DNA from: Pseudomonadota bacterium
Lineage (GTDB): Bacteria > Pseudomonadota > Alphaproteobacteria > Acetobacterales > Acetobacteraceae
Assembly: GCA_021845835.1 (NCBI GenBank)
Contig: JAJZVE010000040.1
Span: 1 to 14,527 of the forward strand
Direction: 5' to 3'
DNA length: 14,527 nt
Part shown: positions 13,999-14,527 of the stretch, in pieces
How the letters are laid out: the number at the start of each line of letters is the position of its first letter
Numbering within the stretch: position 1 is the stretch's first letter
The notes under the pieces: generated by a model
The model's database searches: none
Told to the model about the DNA's origin: nothing
The model's input: the letters and a program-made list of their open reading frames with translations, nothing else
Program-made: the position numbers and the translations under genes

Positions 13999-14527
13999 AT
14001 GGCGCTGCGTTCCCGCCAGCCCGTGCTGTATCTGCCGATGCGCGTGTGGGACGCCCCCACGCGCCTGTTCCACTGGCTGATCGTGCTGCTGCTGCCGGCA
14101 AGCTATGCCGCCGCCGAGGCCGGCTGGATGGAGCTGCATTTCGATCTCGGCTACGCCGTGCTGGCGCTGTTCCTGTTCCGCCTCGGCTGGGGCTTCCTGG
14201 GCAGCGACACCGCCCTGTTCCGCCGCTTCCTGGCAGGCCCGCGGGCCGGGCTGCGCCACCTCGCCACGTTCCGCCGGCGCGAGCCGGACACGCAGATCGG
14301 CCACAACGCCGCCGGCGGCTGGATGGTGCTGGCCATGCTGCTGCTGATCGGCATCGAGGTCGCGAGCGGCCTCGGCGCCAATGACGGGCTCGGCGTGTTC
14401 GAGGGGCCGCTGGCGAAATATATCGGCGGCCGGGCGAGCGATCTGGCGACCGTCGTGCATGCGACGGCGATCGACGTGCTGATCGCCGCGGTGGTGCTGC
14501 ACATCCTGGCGATCGTGCTGTACGCGG
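13999..14527 (+). CDS. Cytochrome b561-like membrane protein (partial, runs off the right end)
   Basis: The frame is open from ATG 13999 to the edge, giving 176 residues. It follows the pattern of the diheme cytochrome b / Ni,Fe-hydrogenase-type b561 family: RVWDAPTRLFHWLIVLLLP at the start, LHFDLGYAVLALFLFRLGWGFLGSD, ALFRRFLAGP, then IGHNAAGGWMVLAMLLLIGIE and VVHATAIDVLIAAVVLHILA. Candidate heme ligands are the histidines in FHW, ELHFD, IGHN, VVHA and VLHI. It would carry electrons across the inner membrane, usually with a soluble cytochrome c partner, which may lie beyond the window. It is divergent from the LysM gene across 166 bases. Confidence 0.88.
   Translation, partial: MALRSRQPVLYLPMRVWDAPTRLFHWLIVLLLPASYAAAEAGWMELHFDLGYAVLALFLFRLGWGFLGSDTALFRRFLAGPRAGLRHLATFRRREPDTQIGHNAAGGWMVLAMLLLIGIEVASGLGANDGLGVFEGPLAKYIGGRASDLATVVHATAIDVLIAAVVLHILAIVLYA

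Noticed and set aside
12455..14384. Long + strand frames opposite the LysM gene (514 and 592 residues)
   Set aside because: They are extremely Arg/Pro-rich with no domain. The minus-strand frame has a membrane segment, Ig-like repeats and a LysM domain.

Overview
The window is very GC-rich and tightly packed. It looks like chromosomal DNA of an alphaproteobacterium. The psd-pssA pair, the Do-type periplasmic protease, the YcgN-family protein and the alanine/arginine-rich high-GC coding style would suit the Acetobacteraceae/Rhodospirillales area. That placement is inference, because no rRNA or other phylogenetic marker is present. I see no insertion sequence, phage gene or CRISPR array.

Left part, + strand (1-6210). 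The 3' end of an unidentified gene is followed after 4 bases by a compact metabolic run. It begins with three small genes that together make one cobalt-type nitrile hydratase / thiocyanate hydrolase-like enzyme: the beta subunit is split into separate N-terminal and C-terminal proteins, followed by the alpha subunit with VCTLCSCY. A secreted gamma-glutamyltransferase follows, and its only sensible start is a CTG overlapping the alpha stop codon. Then come a secreted SYLF-domain protein, a YcgN-type cysteine-cluster protein, a DapA-superfamily lyase/aldolase and a fold-type IV transaminase that closely resembles (R)-selective amine transaminases. Spacings are short or overlapping except for gaps of 93 and 59 bases. 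A 16-bp hairpin lies just after the transaminase.

Middle part (6211-8581). A tRNA-Tyr(GTA) on the minus strand faces away from a TrmH/RlmB-type 2'-O-methyltransferase on the plus strand. Their promoters can be read back to back in about 100 bases, and the methyltransferase promoter would give an almost leaderless mRNA. The methyltransferase overlaps a 2-keto-4-pentenoate hydratase-like gene. A small unknown ORF follows and ends in a 12-bp perfect hairpin, convergent with the next gene.

Right part, mostly minus strand (8582-13832). Read in transcription order, these are a membrane-anchored LysM protein with Ig-like segments, phosphatidylserine decarboxylase (psd), phosphatidylserine synthase (pssA), an HdeD-family membrane protein and a periplasmic Do/HtrA serine protease with two PDZ domains. 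Psd and PssA form the phosphatidylethanolamine pathway, and the rest of the block is envelope maintenance or stress functions. The window ends inside a + strand cytochrome b561-like membrane protein (from 13999).

The points most worth a second look are the three-subunit nitrile hydratase-like enzyme coupled to gamma-glutamyltransferase, the (R)-amine transaminase-like gene with altered pocket residues, the CTG start, and the leaderless-type promoters.
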